This document shows positions 17,463 to 26,659 of a stretch of 64,000 nucleotides of DNA, piece by piece. The stretch is taken from NCBI GenBank assembly GCA_036387415.1, contig DASVTU010000033.1, positions 186,001 to 250,000 of the forward strand, given 5' to 3'. The stretch is from DASVTU01 sp036387415 (GTDB lineage Bacteria; Acidobacteriota; Blastocatellia; Pyrinomonadales; Pyrinomonadaceae). Under the pieces are notes generated by a model. The model was not told the DNA's origin. It saw only the letters and a program-made list of their open reading frames with translations, and made no database searches. A program made the translations under genes and the position numbers. Every line of letters starts with the position of its first letter. Position 1 is the stretch's first letter.

Positions 17463-17745
17463 ACCCGCGTCGCTGTCCAGACGCGAGTCATGAGCAGCAC
17501 ACGTTTTTTTAAGTTCGACAGAAGCAATCACAGACTCGAAGGCAACGCCATGAAATCTCCTCCCCGTTAAGTTTAACTTCCATCCGTCAACGCGTCCGAC
17601 GCTGCTTCTGCGCCCGTCAAAACGACGAGGGCGCAGAGGCGTCGGTACGTCCTGCTCGCGCGCTCGGTGATTCCTCCGCCTCGGAAGACGTTTTCTCGCA
17701 CTCACTGAAAACGTTTCCACTTCCGAGAAAAGGAGAAATCACACG
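17463..17745 (+). promoter_or_regulatory. Structured leader of the MFS gene: two strong stem-loops
   Basis: Stem-loop A spans 17596-17645: outer ccgacgc/gcgtcgg and inner tctgcgccc/gggcgcaga, with a 13-base loop. Stem-loop B spans 17680-17727: outer ctcggaa/ttccgag and inner acgttttc/gaaaacgt. B ends one base before the AAAAGGAG ribosome site (17728-17734) of the MFS gene. There are no gene-like frames here. The layout suits a cis-acting RNA that controls transcription or translation of the transporter; I do not recognise a known riboswitch class. Confidence 0.5.
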
Positions 17746-18969
17746 ATGTTTTTCCGGCGCAATTTTGCAGGCGCAGCCCTGCCACGCGACCACGCGCAGC
17801 AGCAGAGGCAGCGCACCATCCTTTCGTTCACATTCAGCCTACTTCTCATCGAGTTTTTCGACGAACTCGTCTTCGGCGTGCGCGAAGCGGCGTGGCCGTT
17901 GATACGCGACGACCTCGGCCTGTCATATACAGAGGTCGGCATGCTGCTCAGCGTGCCTGTCATTTTCGGCAATCTGGTCGAGCCGTGGCTCGGCATCCTC
18001 GCAGACGTGTGGAAGCGGCGCGTGCTCGTCCTCGGCGGCGGCATCGTGTTCGCCGTCGCGCTCGCGCTCGTCTCGCTGAGCTACGGTTTCGCGGCGCTGC
18101 TCGTTGCCTTCGTGCTGTTTAATCCGGCGTCGGGCGCGTTCGTCAGTCTGTCGCAGGCGACGTTGATGGACTCCGCGCCCGAACGCCGCGAACAGAACAT
18201 GGCACGCTGGACACTCTCCGGCTCGCTCGGCAACGTGTTCGGCACGCTCGCTATCGGCGGCGCGTTAGTCGTCGGTCTGGGATGGCGCTGGTTATTTGCG
18301 GGCATGGTTGTGTTCACATTGCTCCTGCTCGCGCTCGTCTGGCGCGCGCCATTCCCCGCCGCTGCGCCAGTCGAACAGGAAATCAAGACGAGCTTTCGAC
18401 TCGGACTGCGAAACGCGCTCAGCGCACTCCGACGCCGCGACGTAGTGCGTTGGCTTATCCTGTTGGAATTCGGCGACCTGACGTGGGACGTGATGCGCGG
18501 CTTCCTCGCGCTCTACTTCGTCGATGTGGTGAAGACTAGCGAAGCAGAGGCCGCGTTCGCGGTTCTCGTCTGGACGTTGATTGGATTGCCCGGCGATTTC
18601 CTTCTGCTCCCCCTGCTTGAGCGGGTGCGCGGGCTTAGTTATTTGCGTTGGAGCACAACGGCTACGCTCGTTCTCTTCCCCGCATTTTTGTTGGCGTCGG
18701 ATTTCCGTGTGAAACTAATCCTGCTCGGACTACTCGGCTTCGCCAACGCCGGATGGTACGCGATTCTCAAAGCGCAGTTATATACGTCGATGCCCGGACA
18801 GAGCGGTACAGCGATGATGCTCGGCAATGTCTTCGGCTTTGTCAGTAGCTTTGTGCCGCTCGCGCTCGGCCTCTTCGCTCAAACCTACGGGCTGTCGAAC
18901 ATGATGTGGCTGCTCATCATCGGCCCCGCCGTCTTGTTGCTCGGAATAACCGTGCGGATTGCGGATTAG
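17746..18969 (+). CDS. Major facilitator superfamily transporter
   Basis: This 407-residue inner-membrane protein has about 12 hydrophobic helices and the MFS signature loop between helices 2 and 3 ('GILADVWKRRVLVLGG'). 'PASGAFVSLSQATLMDSAPERREQNMARW' in helices 4-5 and the fold resemble small-molecule or drug efflux carriers of the Fsr type, but the substrate is unknown. The ATG has a strong ribosome site (AAAAGGAG, 11 bases away) that touches stem-loop B of the leader. The last residues 'VRIAD' are encoded by cggattgcggatt, part of the intergenic repeat that follows. Confidence 0.88.
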   Translation: MFFRRNFAGAALPRDHAQQQRQRTILSFTFSLLLIEFFDELVFGVREAAWPLIRDDLGLSYTEVGMLLSVPVIFGNLVEPWLGILADVWKRRVLVLGGGIVFAVALALVSLSYGFAALLVAFVLFNPASGAFVSLSQATLMDSAPERREQNMARWTLSGSLGNVFGTLAIGGALVVGLGWRWLFAGMVVFTLLLLALVWRAPFPAAAPVEQEIKTSFRLGLRNALSALRRRDVVRWLILLEFGDLTWDVMRGFLALYFVDVVKTSEAEAAFAVLVWTLIGLPGDFLLLPLLERVRGLSYLRWSTTATLVLFPAFLLASDFRVKLILLGLLGFANAGWYAILKAQLYTSMPGQSGTAMMLGNVFGFVSSFVPLALGLFAQTYGLSNMMWLLIIGPAVLLLGITVRIAD

Positions 18970-19112
18970 CAGAAAGAGAATTCAGGAGTCAGAGTGAAAA
19001 CCGGAAAGCAGTTAAGAGTAAAGCCATTAGGATTTACTACTCAACCAAGCATTCTACTGACTAGTGGCTACTGAATTTTGACTCCTGTTTTTCATTCCGC
19101 ATTCCGCAATTC
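18952..19112. repeat. Intergenic repeat with conserved core, arms GCGGATT and GGAGTCA
   Basis: The gap between the MFS gene and the convergent ABC ATPase gene contains gaattcaggagtcaga (18978-18993), ccggaaagcagtt (19001-19013) and aaccaagcatt (19043-19053), all found in the same order in the element at 27215-27407. The outer arms are tgcggattgcggatt on the left and attccgcattccgcaat on the right. An inner aggagtca pairs with tgactcct. Confidence 0.8.
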
Positions 19113-19958
19113 TCAGGTGAGCCATTGCAGAACTTCGTCGCTGGTGGTGCGTGCGCCGCCGACGACGCGGATGAAGTAGTCTTCGAGTGAGAGCGAGGCG
19201 CCTGCGCCGTCGGTGTCGCCTTCGATGGTGATGCCGCGTCGCAGTTCGTCGAGCGACCCCGTGGCGATGAGCCGACCGGCGGAGATGATGGCGATGTCGG
19301 TGCAGAGGCGTTCGATGATTTCGAGGACGTGCGAGGTGAGAAAGACGGTCAGGCCGCGCGCCGTGAGGCGCGAGAGCAAATCTTTGAGCGTGCGCGAGGC
19401 GATGGCGTCAACGCCTTCAAACGGTTCGTCGAGGAAAAGGATTTCGGGACGATGAATGAGCGCGCAGGCGAGCGAGAGTTTCTTCTTCATGCCGTGCGAA
19501 TATTCGACGACGAGTTTTTTCGGCTCCGCATCGAGTTCCATCAAGGCGAGGAGTTCGCGGGCACGCGCGGCAATCTCCACGCGCGGAAGGCCATACATCC
19601 GACCCGTAAACGTCAGCATCTCCGCGCCCGTCAGACGCTCGAACAGATTCAAATCTTCCGGCACGACTCCGATGCGTCGTTTGACTTCGAGCGGTTCGCT
19701 TTCGATGTCTCTGCCGAGCACGCGAATCTGCCCGCTCGTCGGCGCGAGCAATCCCGTCAGCATCTTGATGGTAGTGGATTTGCCCGCGCCGTTGGGGCCG
19801 AGAAAGCCGAAGAACTGCCCGCGCACGATGCGTAGATTGACGTTATCAACCGCCGTGAAATCGCCGAAGCGACGGGAGAGGCCAGAGGTCTCAACCGCGT
19901 GCTTCTCCGTCGGCCCGGTCGCGGCCAGATGGTTTTCCGGCGGGATGACGTTTTCCAT
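19113..19958 (-). CDS. ABC transporter ATP-binding protein (ABC-2 exporter type), no adjacent permease
   Basis: The protein carries Walker A 'GPNGAGKST' (about residues 54-62), an ABC-2/CcmA-like 'RRIGVVPEDLNLFERLTGAEML', signature-like 'YSHGMKKKLSLACALIHRP', Walker B 'ILFLDEPFEGVD' and the switch His in 'VFLTSHVLE'. It is close to the ATPases that drive ABC-2 type permeases, yet no permease is next to it, so its partner is elsewhere in the genome. I use ATG 19958 (MENVIPPENH), 4 bases after AAAGG; a TTG at 19994 would add 12 residues. Confidence 0.88.
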   Translation of the reverse strand: MENVIPPENHLAATGPTEKHAVETSGLSRRFGDFTAVDNVNLRIVRGQFFGFLGPNGAGKSTTIKMLTGLLAPTSGQIRVLGRDIESEPLEVKRRIGVVPEDLNLFERLTGAEMLTFTGRMYGLPRVEIAARARELLALMELDAEPKKLVVEYSHGMKKKLSLACALIHRPEILFLDEPFEGVDAIASRTLKDLLSRLTARGLTVFLTSHVLEIIERLCTDIAIISAGRLIATGSLDELRRGITIEGDTDGAGASLSLEDYFIRVVGGARTTSDEVLQWLT

Positions 19959-20249
19959 CAAACCTTTGTACGCGTCGCCCGGTCGGGCGGTCAAGCGGCA
20001 CGCGCTTGCAAAACTGACGGCGACGATGCGACGTGCGACAACTCCGTCGCTCGTTTGGCGAGGGGCGTCGTGCGAAAAAAAAATAGGATTTTTTCAGGAC
20101 AGCAAGTATCATGCGACCCTTGATGCCGGACGATGTTCGAGCGTCGTGCAAGTCGTCCTCATCAACAAAATCTCAAATTTTTGTCGGGCGTCGGCAGTTC
20201 CTCCGGCTGATGCGCGGTAAAGCAAGAACAACTTACCGGGAACAAAATC

Positions 20250-21599
20250 TTGGCTGACTATAACGAACACTACGCGCTGGCGCGTTACTACGACATCGCC
20301 TTCCGGCGCGATGTCGGACGCGAAGTGGATTTCATCAACGCGCTCTTTGAACGCCGCGCCGGACGTGCGCTCCGCTCGGTGCTCGAACTCGGTTGCGGGC
20401 CGGGATACCACGCGCGTGCTTTTGCGCGGCGCGGCGTGCGCGCGACGGGTTTGGATTTACGCGCGGAGATGATTGAGTTTGCGCGCGCCGAGGCATTTGC
20501 AGACGTTGTAGCAGATGCGGCGGAGGGCGCGAATGTCGAATGGATGGTGGGCGACATGCGAGACTTTCGACTCGCGCAGCCCGTCGATGTCGTTATCTGC
20601 GTGCGCGACGGAATTGACGGACTCCTCTCCAACGACGACATTACACGCAACTTTCAAATCGTCGCCGCCAATCTCAACCCCGACGGCCTCTATCTCATCG
20701 AACTCACACACCCGCGCGATTGTTCCATCGTTAATTACGGTGCGTACAAGTATGAGGGCGAGCGCGACGGCTGCCGCGTGACGATTGATTGGGGCGCGCG
20801 GCAATTACACGTTGACCCACAGAAGCAGGTGGTTATCTCGGAGATTCAAATGCATGTGCGCGAAAACGGTTCGCGACAGACGTTCTCTCACCGTGCCTGC
20901 GAGCGCATCCTTTTCGCACAGGAGATTGATGCGCTCGCACGTCTCTCCGGCGCGCTCGCCGTCGAGGAGTGGTACGGCGATTTCGACCTCCGACAACCCT
21001 TCGACAACACTCCCGCGTCGAGCCGCATGCTCGCCGTCCTTCGTCCCACCGCTCGTTCCACTAAAACTACCGCCGACGCTTCGACGCATTCACAGGCGAC
21101 AAACTATTTCTCCCCGAAACTCTCTGTACGCGAGAATCCGGCGAAGGGCGGCCATAGTGTGTTCGCGTCTGAAGCAATCGCGGCGGGTGAGATGTTGGTG
21201 GTTTGGGGCGGCCGGGTCGTGACGGGCGAGGAGTTGTCCGCGTTGAGCCGACGCGAACGCTGGCATTCCTTGCAGGTCGAAGAGAATCTCTATCTTGCGC
21301 CCATCGCCCCGCCCGAACCGGGCGATTTTTTATGTCATAGTTGCGAGCCGAACGCGGGTTTGAGCGGACAGATTGCGCTCGTCGCCATGCGCGCGATTGC
21401 TCGCCGCGAAGAGGTCTGCTTCGACTACGCTATGACGGACGGCTCTGCGTATGACGAGTTCGACTGTGCCTGCGGCGTCCACGGCTGTCGCCGTCGAATT
21501 ACGGGCGACGACTGGCGTCTACCCGAACTGCAAGCGCGATACGACGGATACTTCTCGCCCTATCTTCAACGACGCATCAATCAACAAAAGCGCAGTTAA
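20250..21599 (+). CDS. Fusion: class I SAM-dependent methyltransferase plus SET domain
   Basis: Residues 1-275 form a Rossmann methyltransferase: SAM motif 'VLELGCGPGYHARAFA' (44-59), 'ATGLDLRAEMIEFARA' and 'VDVVICVRDGIDGL'. Residues 285-440 form a SET-domain module with the hallmark 'CHSCEPNAG' (His363, Asn368), 'REEVCFDYA' and a post-SET Cys cluster 'CACGVHGC'. Both halves bind SAM, so one chain may hold two methyltransferases, one for a small molecule or protein and one for Lys. The start is TTG 20250 with only a weak GGGAA before it. The gene stands alone. I know of no characterised protein of this architecture. Confidence 0.8.
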   Translation: MADYNEHYALARYYDIAFRRDVGREVDFINALFERRAGRALRSVLELGCGPGYHARAFARRGVRATGLDLRAEMIEFARAEAFADVVADAAEGANVEWMVGDMRDFRLAQPVDVVICVRDGIDGLLSNDDITRNFQIVAANLNPDGLYLIELTHPRDCSIVNYGAYKYEGERDGCRVTIDWGARQLHVDPQKQVVISEIQMHVRENGSRQTFSHRACERILFAQEIDALARLSGALAVEEWYGDFDLRQPFDNTPASSRMLAVLRPTARSTKTTADASTHSQATNYFSPKLSVRENPAKGGHSVFASEAIAAGEMLVVWGGRVVTGEELSALSRRERWHSLQVEENLYLAPIAPPEPGDFLCHSCEPNAGLSGQIALVAMRAIARREEVCFDYAMTDGSAYDEFDCACGVHGCRRRITGDDWRLPELQARYDGYFSPYLQRRINQQKRS

Positions 21600-21607
21600 G
21601 ATTCACC

Positions 21608-22924
21608 CTACTCACGCAGAAATGGTCGCGCTTCAGACGCGCGGACGTGCGCGGGGAAGTCGCGGTGTGTGCTCATGAGGAAGGCGGAGGTGCTGCCGCG
21701 CAGCGCGTTGCCGTGTGTGGCGGCGAGGCGTGCGAGGCGGCTGAAGAGGGAGTCGCCGTAGTAGTAGCCGTCGTGCAGGCTCAGGAGAATATCGGCGGTG
21801 TGTTGCACGCGTGGGGCGTAGAGCGAATCGTACAGGTTCGCCAGCGCATCTGGATAGACGTGCGCGGCGGTGCGAGCGTACCACTCCGAGTCGGGAGCGA
21901 AGCCGTCGGCGTCTAAATCCCCTTGTCGTCGCAGCGCATCGACGACGGGCGCGAGTTGCAGAGGGTCGCCGTCAATCATTTCGTAACGATAACCGATGGT
22001 TCCATTTTTGGTGCGATGGATGCGCGCGGAACCGCGTGCGCCACGGACGACGACGGCGGATGCGCCATCGCGTCGAATCGAGAAATCGACGCCTTCGAGC
22101 GAGACGAGCGCATCGGCGACGATTTCCGTATCGGTTTCGTCGGCGCAGTAGAGCGCGGCATAACCGCAGAGGCCGAAGGCCGGAGCAGCGACGGCGCGAC
22201 GACTTCCGCGATTCGCTTCGTGCAGGCGGTCGGCCACGTCGTAGCCGTTCTTGCGTAGATGCGTCTGGAGATGGATGCGTCGGTTCTCCTGTAGGTTCAT
22301 GCCGTGGTCGGAAAAGAGGACGATTTCAGTTTCCGCGCCGCAGTGGTCTTGTATCTCGCGCAAGATTTTGTCGAGCGAGCGGAGCGCCACGTCGAGACGT
22401 TCGGGGCCGCGAATATGTAGAAGCCCGTCGGTGCCTTTGAGGAAGGCGAAGAAATCGCGTTCGGGCGGGGCGGCGCGAAAGCGTTCGCGGAAGCGACGCA
22501 TGTCGGCACGCCAGACCGTCTCCGGCGCGACGTAGACGAGAAACTCAAACGGCAGCGGTTCCTGATAATCAAGTTCGTCCATGTATGACGAAGGCACTTT
22601 GTCGGGCGTGCGCCGTCCGATGTATTTGCGTACGCCGCCGCGCAAGCAACCGTCGTCGCGGTTGAAATAAAGAGACTCGTAACCGAGCGGCGCGGTCGCG
22701 CCGAGCATGGTCGAAAGCGCGATGTTGGTCATCGTCGGAAACGGCGAAAGCAAGCACGCCGTATCCTTGAAACTCTCGAACAACCCGCGCTCGCGCGCCC
22801 TTCGGATGATTTCAAATGGCACGCCGTCCAGACACAGGAGCAACCTCCGTGGACGCGTCTGTCCCGCGCCGTTTCGCGTCGCTTGATGCTCGCCGCACAC
22901 CTCTGCTCGTTCGTTAATTCTCAT
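21608..22924 (-). CDS. Alkaline-phosphatase-superfamily phosphodiesterase/pyrophosphatase
   Basis: The 438-residue protein has the metal-site pattern of nucleotide pyrophosphatase/phosphodiesterases: 'LLCLDGV' near the N-terminus, the Thr nucleophile in 'PFPTMTN', 'VLFSDHGMN' and a late 'ATHGNALRG' His. There is no signal peptide, so it probably acts in the cytoplasm. The ATG overlaps the last 11 bases of the upstream TPR gene (ATGAGAATTAACG), so the two are translationally coupled. The substrate is unknown; phosphodiesters of nucleotides or lipids are possible. Confidence 0.82.
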   Translation of the reverse strand: MRINERAEVCGEHQATRNGAGQTRPRRLLLCLDGVPFEIIRRARERGLFESFKDTACLLSPFPTMTNIALSTMLGATAPLGYESLYFNRDDGCLRGGVRKYIGRRTPDKVPSSYMDELDYQEPLPFEFLVYVAPETVWRADMRRFRERFRAAPPERDFFAFLKGTDGLLHIRGPERLDVALRSLDKILREIQDHCGAETEIVLFSDHGMNLQENRRIHLQTHLRKNGYDVADRLHEANRGSRRAVAAPAFGLCGYAALYCADETDTEIVADALVSLEGVDFSIRRDGASAVVVRGARGSARIHRTKNGTIGYRYEMIDGDPLQLAPVVDALRRQGDLDADGFAPDSEWYARTAAHVYPDALANLYDSLYAPRVQHTADILLSLHDGYYYGDSLFSRLARLAATHGNALRGSTSAFLMSTHRDFPAHVRASEARPFLRE

Positions 22925-24305
22925 TTTCGGTCTTGCTCGTTTCCCCTGCGTTCACAGAACCGGCGTCGCTCATGCCGCCTTTTTTGTAAGGCTCACGCAT
23001 GCCGCGTTTGGCTTCTTCGTGCGAGTTGTAGACGTTGGGACGCGTCAGCACCGCCGCGTAGTGCGTCAGCGCGTCTCGACGTTTGCCCGCTAAATCAAGC
23101 GACTGCGCCGCACGCAGACGCGCAAATGTCGCCAACCCCGGCTCAGCTCCCGCCACACTCGCGCCCGACAGGTATTCCTTCGCGGCGCGCTCGTACTGGC
23201 CTGCGACGTAGAGCGCCTGCCCGTAGCTGAAATAGATTTGGTCAGCGGGACGCGAAGAAGACGCCGCCGCTGCGCTGCGACGCCCCGACGTTTGCGGCGC
23301 GCGTTCCGGCTGCAAGAGTTCGTCGAAGATTTGGAAGGCTTCGCGCTCGGCTGCCGTGGCCGCCGACGGATTCGTCGCACGGTCAATCGACGCCTGCGAG
23401 ACGAGCGCATCAGCCACCTCCATCTTGAAGAGATAGTTGCGCGGATATTTGGCGGCGAGTTCGCGCGCATACGTGAGCGAATCGGCGAAACGTCGTTCGC
23501 GTTTGAGGAGCGCGATAAGGAGCACTTTGGCATCGTCGCGCGCCCATTTGCCTTCGCTCGTCACACGTTGGAGCGTCGCCAAACCCTTCTTCTTCGAGCC
23601 GCGTATGCCTGTCACGGCTGCCGCAAGTTTGAGCGGCAGAGGAAGCGTGCTGGCAACGTAGTCGTACATGCCGATGGTGATTTCGGCGTCGTGATAGTCT
23701 GGGTCGAGTTTGATAACATCGCGGTGATGGTCAACCGAATCGGAACCGTTACGCAAGGCGGAGACGAAACTCCGTTCGACCGCTCCGGCAAACGCCGCCT
23801 TCAATCCTTCGGTTGCGCCGAGAAAATAGAGCGCCTCCACGTCTTTCGGATTCGTCCTCAGACGCGCCTCGGCGAGTCGCTTCGCCTGCTTCGTCAACTC
23901 ACGAAACTCCGCCACCACTTTCGGGTCAACCTTTTCCTCGCTCTTGGCATAGAAGGCTTCGGTGTTGTAGAGCGACGCCTGCAAGCGGCGCGATTCGTTG
24001 AGCGTCTGCAACCAGAGCGTCGCGGCGAGAAACTGCGGGCCAGCCGGATGCTCCGGGTAGAGCCGCGCGAGTTCCTTGAAACGACGCCGAGCACCATCGT
24101 AGTCGAGATTGTAGAGCGACTCGAATCCTTCTGCGCGCAAATCGTCGAAACGCTTCGTGTCAGCCGTCGCCTTGACGCCCGCCCTCTCGCCCGCGGTGAG
24201 CGATTTCGACTGCGCCACAGCCCCACACGGCAACATCAAACTAACTAAAAAGGCACATGACAACAACGCACCACGCCAACCGAACTTCCATTCTGCCCTT
24301 CTCAT
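22914..24305 (-). CDS. Exported TPR protein
   Basis: A signal peptide (about residues 1-31, 'LLSCAFLVSLMLPCGAVAQ') is followed by TPR-like helical pairs ('YDGARRRFKELARLYPEHPAGPQ', 'EYLSGASVAGAEPGLATFARLRAAQSLDLAGKRRDALTHYAAVL'). It probably resides in the periplasm or outer-membrane side and binds partner proteins. It overlaps the phosphodiesterase gene by 11 bases and so shares its operon. The C-terminal 40 residues are hydrophilic and probably disordered. The family is common in acidobacteria but has no assigned role known to me. Confidence 0.82.
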   Translation of the reverse strand: MRRAEWKFGWRGALLSCAFLVSLMLPCGAVAQSKSLTAGERAGVKATADTKRFDDLRAEGFESLYNLDYDGARRRFKELARLYPEHPAGPQFLAATLWLQTLNESRRLQASLYNTEAFYAKSEEKVDPKVVAEFRELTKQAKRLAEARLRTNPKDVEALYFLGATEGLKAAFAGAVERSFVSALRNGSDSVDHHRDVIKLDPDYHDAEITIGMYDYVASTLPLPLKLAAAVTGIRGSKKKGLATLQRVTSEGKWARDDAKVLLIALLKRERRFADSLTYARELAAKYPRNYLFKMEVADALVSQASIDRATNPSAATAAEREAFQIFDELLQPERAPQTSGRRSAAAASSSRPADQIYFSYGQALYVAGQYERAAKEYLSGASVAGAEPGLATFARLRAAQSLDLAGKRRDALTHYAAVLTRPNVYNSHEEAKRGMREPYKKGGMSDAGSVNAGETSKTENEN

Positions 24306-24447
24306 TGCACATTTTTCCTTCGTTGAAATTATCCCCGCTCAAAGATTGAGGCGAGAGGCCGGAGTCAGAGATTAGATGAGCGACGGCGAGTTTTAGTTCT
24401 CCGTCCCTATCCGACATTCGACGCCCGACGCATAGCCAAACGCTTTT

Positions 24448-25614
24448 TCATCCACCATAACTCTCAAGATATTTTATGCCCGCACCCGTGTTAAAAAGCA
24501 CGACGCGCTCGTCCGGTTTTATCTCTCCTGCGGCCAGCAACTTCCGCAACGCGGGCAGACAGGCGGCGCCCTCCGGTGCAACGAATATTCCTTCCGACGC
24601 GCCGATTTCGCGTGTCGCCGCGATTAACTCCTCGTCCGACACCGCGACGGCTGTGCCGCCCGACGCGCGCAACGCGTCGAGAATCAAAAAGTCACCAATC
24701 GCGCGCGGCACGCGCAGACCCGACGCCGTAGTCGCCGCGTTCGGAAACTCGTCCGCGAAACGCTGCCCCGCCGCGAACGCCCGGACGATAGGCGCGCATC
24801 CCTGTGCCTGCACTGAAACCATTCTCGGTCGCTTCTCATCAATCCACCCCAACGCTTCTATCTCGTCGAACGCTTTCCACATCCCGATGAGTCCCGTGCC
24901 GCCGCCCGTCGGATAGATGATGACATCGGGCAGCGTCCATCCGAGTTGTTCGGCCAGTTCATAGCCGAGCGTCTTTTTGCCTTCGACGCGATACGGCTCC
25001 TTCAAGGTCGAAACGTCGAACCACTCTTCGGCGTCTTTGCGTCGCGCTATCTCAGCGCCGCAGTCTGTAATCAACCCGTCCAACAACGTGACGTGCGCGC
25101 CCAACTGCTCGCATTCGATGATGTTGGCGCGCGGCGTATCGCGCGGCATAAAGATGTAGGCACTGAGTCCGGCGCGTGCGGCGTAGGCGGCGAGCGCGCC
25201 CGCCGCGTTGCCCGCCGACGGCACGGCGAGCCGACGCAAGCCCAACTCCTTCGCCATCGAGACGGCTGTCGTCATGCCACGCGCCTTGAAACTCTGCGTC
25301 GGGTTCTGCGACTCGTCTTTGATGTAGAGTTCGCTGAGTCCGACTCGCGCGCCGAGCCGCGACGCACGAACGAGAGGCGTCCAGCCTTCGCCGAGGGCGA
25401 CGATGTTTTCCTCACGCTCGACCGGCAAAACTTCCCTGTATCGCCACAGGTCTGCGTGTCGCGTCGCCAGCGATTCTTTTGTCAAACTCTCAGCCGCACG
25501 ACGCAAGTCATAGCGGACGAGCAGTGGCTTGCCACATTCCACGCAAAGATTCTGCAAGCGCCGTGCCTTGTGCTCCCGCCCGCACGCCGCGCATTCCAAA
25601 TGAGTCACATTCAT
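24448..25614 (-). CDS. thrC: Threonine synthase
   Basis: ThrC converts O-phosphohomoserine to threonine with PLP. The 388-residue protein has the N-terminal zinc-ribbon of this class (Cys8, Cys11, Cys24, Cys27), the PLP Lys in 'NPTQSFKARG' (Lys110), 'SAGNAAGALAAYAARAG', the Gly-rich phosphate loop 'YPTGGGTGLIGMWKA' and the terminal 'VVLFNTGAGIKYLE'. ATG 25614 is preceded by a leader carrying two 21-22 bp direct repeats. No other Thr genes are nearby. It is divergent from the HAD gene. Confidence 0.92.
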   Translation of the reverse strand: MNVTHLECAACGREHKARRLQNLCVECGKPLLVRYDLRRAAESLTKESLATRHADLWRYREVLPVEREENIVALGEGWTPLVRASRLGARVGLSELYIKDESQNPTQSFKARGMTTAVSMAKELGLRRLAVPSAGNAAGALAAYAARAGLSAYIFMPRDTPRANIIECEQLGAHVTLLDGLITDCGAEIARRKDAEEWFDVSTLKEPYRVEGKKTLGYELAEQLGWTLPDVIIYPTGGGTGLIGMWKAFDEIEALGWIDEKRPRMVSVQAQGCAPIVRAFAAGQRFADEFPNAATTASGLRVPRAIGDFLILDALRASGGTAVAVSDEELIAATREIGASEGIFVAPEGAACLPALRKLLAAGEIKPDERVVLFNTGAGIKYLESYGG

Positions 25615-25629
25615 TAGTAAAAGTTCGCT

Positions 25630-25692
25630 TTCCAGCTATTAAGGCTACTGTTCCAACTATTTAAGGTTACTGCGTTTGCAACCCCCATTATA
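25630..25692 (-). promoter_or_regulatory. Leader of thrC: -10 box and two direct repeats
   Basis: A TATAAT lies on the reverse strand at 25692-25687, with no good -35. Between it and thrC are two imperfect direct repeats, ttccagctattaaggctactg (25630-25650) and ttccaactatttaaggttactg (25651-25672). They may be operator sites, or a young copy of the word-based intergenic repeats found elsewhere. Confidence 0.4.
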
Positions 25693-25771
25693 ACTCTGCG
25701 ACCCGCCGTATCCGTCAGGTGGAGCGGTTATGTTGCACCGTCTTTGGAGCGATGGTAGAGTCAATTCTTCC

Positions 25772-26659
25772 ATGTCAATCGGCCTCGTTGCCCTCGACCT
25801 CGACGGCACACTGCTCAACTCTCGCGGCGAACTCTCCGCGCGCAACACGCGCGCGATTGCCCTCGCGCGTGAGCGCGGCGTCCGTGTCGCACTGGTGACG
25901 GGGCGGCGTTTCCGCGACGCCCGACCGCTCGCGCTCCATCTCGGCCTGGACGTTCCCGTCATCGCGCACAACGGCGCTTTGACCAAACACGCGCGCACGT
26001 TGGAGACGGTCGCTGCGTTGCTCTTGCCCGTCGAAGCGGCGCAGGAGGTCGTCCGCGTCGGTCGCGCGCACGGAGCCGACCCGCTCGTCAGCGACGACCA
26101 CGAAGGTGCGGGCTTACTCGTATATGACCACATCAACGAAAACAATCACGCGCTCGCCAACTACATCGCGTGGTCGCGTCGCATCGTCGGCGACGAGGCG
26201 GAGGCCGCTGTCCGTCAGGTCGCGTCGCTCGCGGCGTATCTCGACCACGCGCCCGTCCACATCGCCTTCTCCGGCGACTGCATAGGGATGGAGCGTTTGA
26301 GTAAAACGATGGCGGACGAACTCGGCGCGAGCGTCAAGCTTCTGCTCACGCTCTATCCGAAAAAGGATTTCGCTTTGCTCGACGTGCTTCACGCCGAAGC
26401 ATCGAAGGGCGCGGGGCTGTCGGCGGTCGCCGCCGAATACGGGCTGACGCGCGACGAAGTGATGGCCGTGGGCGACAATCTCAACGACCTTGAGATGCTC
26501 TACTACGCCGGAACCGGCGTCGTCATGGGCAACGCCGAACCCATCTTACGCGACAACAAAACGTTTAACCTGACGACCACCAACGACCGCGACGGCGTCG
26601 CCCTCGCCATCGAACATTTTGTACTCAAGGATGAGCGCGGAGGGATGTGGGATGAATAA
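25772..26659 (+). CDS. Cof-type HAD-superfamily phosphatase
   Basis: This is a 295-residue cytoplasmic phosphatase of the Cof/YidA type. Motif I 'LDLDGTLLNS' supplies the nucleophile and acid/base Asp residues, motif II is 'ALVTGRR', and the late 'KGAGLSAVAAEYGL' and 'AVGDNLNDLEML' are motifs III and IV. A C2-type cap lies between. ATG 25772 gives the usual N-terminus (MSIGLVALDLDG). The final residues 'KDERGGMWDE' are encoded by the left arm of a 33-base palindrome and are extra to the family. Cyclophilin follows after that palindrome. Confidence 0.9.
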   Translation: MSIGLVALDLDGTLLNSRGELSARNTRAIALARERGVRVALVTGRRFRDARPLALHLGLDVPVIAHNGALTKHARTLETVAALLLPVEAAQEVVRVGRAHGADPLVSDDHEGAGLLVYDHINENNHALANYIAWSRRIVGDEAEAAVRQVASLAAYLDHAPVHIAFSGDCIGMERLSKTMADELGASVKLLLTLYPKKDFALLDVLHAEASKGAGLSAVAAEYGLTRDEVMAVGDNLNDLEMLYYAGTGVVMGNAEPILRDNKTFNLTTTNDRDGVALAIEHFVLKDERGGMWDE

